Below, piece after piece: positions 62,162 through 64,000 of a DNA stretch of 64,000 bases (position 1 is the first letter of the stretch; each line of letters opens with the position of its first letter). This DNA comes from Caballeronia arvi (lineage in GTDB: Bacteria; Pseudomonadota; Gammaproteobacteria; Burkholderiales; Burkholderiaceae): contig NZ_FCOM02000033.1 of assembly GCF_001544695.2 (NCBI RefSeq), positions 1-64,000 on the forward strand, in the 5' to 3' direction. Under the pieces are notes generated by a model. It searched no databases. It saw only the letters and a program-made list of their open reading frames with translations, and was not told the origin of the DNA. Position numbers and translations under genes: made by a program.

Positions 62162-62230
62162 GTGTGTCTCCGCCAAGTGGATCGATGTGTGGGGACACTA
62201 TTGAGCACAGCGCGCGGCAAAAGCGCGGTT

Positions 62231-62268
62231 GTTCGACTATGCTGAACAGAGTTTGAATATGCGGAACA
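62231..62268. promoter_or_regulatory. Two tandem IclR operator-like repeats
   Basis: GTTCGACTATGCTGAACA (62231-62248) and GTTTGAATATGCGGAACA (62251-62268) match at 14 of 18 positions, are themselves partly palindromic (GTTC...GAAC), and are spaced 20 bases apart, two helical turns. They sit between the divergent acyl-CoA dehydrogenase and IclR genes. Confidence 0.6.
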
Positions 62269-62310
62269 TTTCCGCGCAAAATGGCGAAATGATTGAGGAG
62301 AAACCCGTAT

Positions 62311-63156
62311 ATGTCCCGCCGCGACTCGCATACCGTTCCGCCGACCAGCGATTACGCCGATTCGAAAGTGCGCTATGAACCGGACGATTTCGAAGGCGAT
62401 CGCCAGTTCGCGACGACGCTCGCGCGCGGGCTCGACATCCTGCAATGCTTCACGCCGCGCGAATCGCAGCTCGGCAATGCGGAATTGGCCGCCCGCACGG
62501 GCATGACCAAGGCCACGATTTCGCGCTTCACCTACACGCTGACGCGGCTCGGCTATCTGCGCGTGAATCGCCTCAACAACAAGTTTCAGCTCGGCTCGGC
62601 GGTGCTTTCGCTCGGCTATCCGCTGCTCGCGAGTCTCACGGTTCGGCAGATCGCGCGGCCATCGATGCGCGAGCTCGCCGATCAGGTGCGCGGCTCCGTG
62701 TCGCTCGGCATGCGCGACCGGCTGAATGTCGTGTATCTGGAAAGCAGCCGCAGCGCGACGCCGCTCGGCTTGCCCGCGGACATTGGTCTGAGCTATCCGA
62801 TCGTGCGCACGGCGATGGGGCGCGCGCTGCTCGCGGCCATGCCGCTCGAGCGGCGCGAGGCGGTGTGCAACGAGATTTCCGTCAAGACGCCCGACGACTG
62901 GACGACTTTCCGCGAACGCGTGATGGCGAGCATCGAATCGTTCCATCAGCGCGGGTTCTGTGCATCGTACGGCGACTTGCGCCGCGAAGTGCATGCCGTC
63001 GCAGTGCCGATGAAGCCTGCCGCTGACGGCGAAATACTCGTCTTCAATTGCGGCGTGCCGTCGTATTTGCTGAAAGAAGGGCAGCTGGAGGGCGATATCG
63101 GGCCGCGCCTGGTGTCGATGGTTCGCGCGCTCGAAGGCGCGATGGGCATTTTCTAG
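62311..63156 (+). CDS. IclR-family transcriptional regulator
   Basis: A 281-residue IclR-type regulator with an N-terminal winged helix (about 45-105, LGNAELAARTGMTKATISRFTYTLTRLGYL) and a C-terminal effector domain (110-281). It is divergent from the acyl-CoA dehydrogenase/synthetase/MFS unit and should control it and itself through the repeats between the genes. The ATG at 62311 has GAGGAG upstream; an in-frame TTG six codons earlier is possible but unlikely. Confidence 0.87.
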   Translation: MSRRDSHTVPPTSDYADSKVRYEPDDFEGDRQFATTLARGLDILQCFTPRESQLGNAELAARTGMTKATISRFTYTLTRLGYLRVNRLNNKFQLGSAVLSLGYPLLASLTVRQIARPSMRELADQVRGSVSLGMRDRLNVVYLESSRSATPLGLPADIGLSYPIVRTAMGRALLAAMPLERREAVCNEISVKTPDDWTTFRERVMASIESFHQRGFCASYGDLRREVHAVAVPMKPAADGEILVFNCGVPSYLLKEGQLEGDIGPRLVSMVRALEGAMGIF

Positions 63157-63503
63157 CTAATCGAAACCCGGGTGCCAGGCCTGGAGATTCAGGCAATCGG
63201 TCAGTATAACGAAATTACTTCGCCGTACTTTGTACCGAAATCAAAGGCGGTCGGTCACGGCATGAAGCGCGACGATGGCGGACTTCGCCGTTTCTGAAAC
63301 CGCATTGTCAGCTGCCGGTTTTGAACGCGTCCATAACCAAAAGTACCGGTTTCTTCCAAGAAAATATCGTTGGTGAGCGCGTTGGCAGTTCGATATTGTC
63401 TCAGACGTGATGCCTCGCTTCCTGCGTCCGGCCGGTTCGGCGCCAGGACGATGCGGACCGCACTGTTCGGTCGGCCTCACCAACTTATATCAATGGAGAC
63501 TGC
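63157..63503. other. Intergenic region before the aldehyde dehydrogenase gene
   Basis: This gap of about 350 bases is less GC-rich than the genes. I see a 10-base palindrome CCAGGCCTGG just after the IclR stop, GTACTTTGTAC near 63224 and no convincing gene, RNA or terminator. It must contain the promoter for the next gene. Confidence 0.35.
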
Positions 63504-64000
63504 ATGACTGATTTTCTGTCCGCGAGCGAGTATCACAGAATCGCTCATGACCTGACGCTGCCGACCTCTGCCATCATCGATGGCAAGCCCTGCAAGGCGT
63601 TGTCCGGCGAGACGTTCACGACCACCAATCCGGCGACGGGCGAGCGCCTCGCGGACGTGCCGGCCTGTTCGAAGGCAGATGTCGATCTGGCCGTCGCAAG
63701 CGCACGCACCGCATTCAACGATGGCCGCTGGTCGAAGCTGCATCCCGCCGAACGCAAGCAGGCCATTCTCCGTCTCGCGGCGCTCGTCGAGAAGAACGCG
63801 CTCGAACTCGCGGTGATGGAAAGTCTCGACGCCGGCAAGACCATCTTCGACTGTCAGACCGTCGACGTTCCCGAGACCGTCAATGTGCTCCGCTGGCACG
63901 CCGAGGCAATCGACAAGATTTACGATCAGGTCTCGCCCGCATCGGACAATCACATTTCGATGATCGTGCGTGAACCGGTCGGTGTCGTCGGTCTGGTCCT
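63504..64000 (+). CDS. Aldehyde dehydrogenase (PuuC-like), 5' part only
   Basis: The first 165 codons of an aldehyde dehydrogenase gene that runs off the right edge. The protein begins MTDFLSASEYHRIAHDLTLP and continues with the ALDH N-terminal pattern (FTTTNPATGERLADVPACSK, ESLDAGKTI, then REPVGVVGLV). It resembles gamma-glutamyl-gamma-aminobutyraldehyde dehydrogenase (PuuC) and betaine-aldehyde-type enzymes. The catalytic Cys and Glu lie beyond the window. Ribosome site GGAGA precedes the ATG. Confidence 0.85.
   Translation, partial: MTDFLSASEYHRIAHDLTLPTSAIIDGKPCKALSGETFTTTNPATGERLADVPACSKADVDLAVASARTAFNDGRWSKLHPAERKQAILRLAALVEKNALELAVMESLDAGKTIFDCQTVDVPETVNVLRWHAEAIDKIYDQVSPASDNHISMIVREPVGVVGLV

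Noticed and set aside
1..64000. CRISPR arrays, insertion sequences, tRNA, rRNA and phage genes
   Set aside because: No regularly spaced repeats, transposase or integrase motifs, or RNA gene structures were found by reading the sequence; faint remnants could have been missed.

Overview
The window looks like accessory (second chromosome or megaplasmid type) DNA of a Burkholderiaceae bacterium, most likely Paraburkholderia or Caballeronia. This is inferred from the high GC content, the Burkholderia-type outer-membrane porin ending in Phe, the many catabolic operons each with its own regulator, and the lack of any tRNA, rRNA, ribosomal or replication gene. No database search was possible, so names rest on motifs and remembered family resemblance.

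Left part (1-14.5 kb), an alcohol/copper/PQQ-flavoured region. It holds a DUF347 membrane protein, a Tat/lipoprotein serine beta-lactamase-like hydrolase, a small remnant of a thiamine-diphosphate enzyme and a free-standing ParB-like domain protein. A three-gene minus-strand set follows: a Sco copper chaperone, a secreted lectin-galactose oxidase with every copper-radical residue, and a small c-type cytochrome. Next come a PQQ-like propeller lipoprotein and a complete minus-strand mxaR-S-A-C-K-L set, the methanol dehydrogenase maturation genes, without the structural mxaF/J/G/I genes.

Centre-left (14.6-33.2 kb), the most interesting block. About 16 kb of co-directional minus-strand genes run from a PcaC-like decarboxylase through an alpha/beta hydrolase, CoxG, a three-subunit molybdenum hydroxylase (CoxM, CoxS, CoxL), an enoyl-CoA hydratase, a UbiD, a UbiX, a succinate-semialdehyde-type dehydrogenase, a second UbiD, an aromatic-acid MFS transporter, XdhC and a class V aminotransferase. 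A divergent GntR/FCD regulator and a second MFS transporter flank it, and repeated ATTGTAT-containing elements lie in both control regions. I read it as an unassigned pathway for an aromatic or heteroaromatic acid using hydroxylation and prenyl-FMN-dependent decarboxylation.

Middle (33.2-48.5 kb). An NCS2 permease, a porin, an RhlE-type helicase of lower GC content and a small acidic protein precede a plus-strand operon that fits 2-deoxyribose catabolism: DeoC aldolase, a two-domain ALDH16-like aldehyde dehydrogenase, a FucU/RbsD mutarotase, a PfkB sugar kinase, an ABC transporter (permease, binding protein, double ATPase, second permease) and a convergent DeoR repressor, separated by a strong bidirectional terminator.

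Right part (48.6-64 kb). A TetR gene diverges from a six-gene operon: hydrolase, VOC protein, acyl-AMP/CoA ligase, maleate isomerase, salicylyl-CoA-hydroxylase-like flavoprotein and AAHS transporter. This fits CoA-dependent hydroxylation of an aromatic acid with a maleate intermediate. Then come an MFS transporter, an ADP-forming acyl-CoA synthetase and an acyl-CoA dehydrogenase divergent from an IclR regulator with two tandem operator-like repeats. An aldehyde dehydrogenase gene runs off the right edge.
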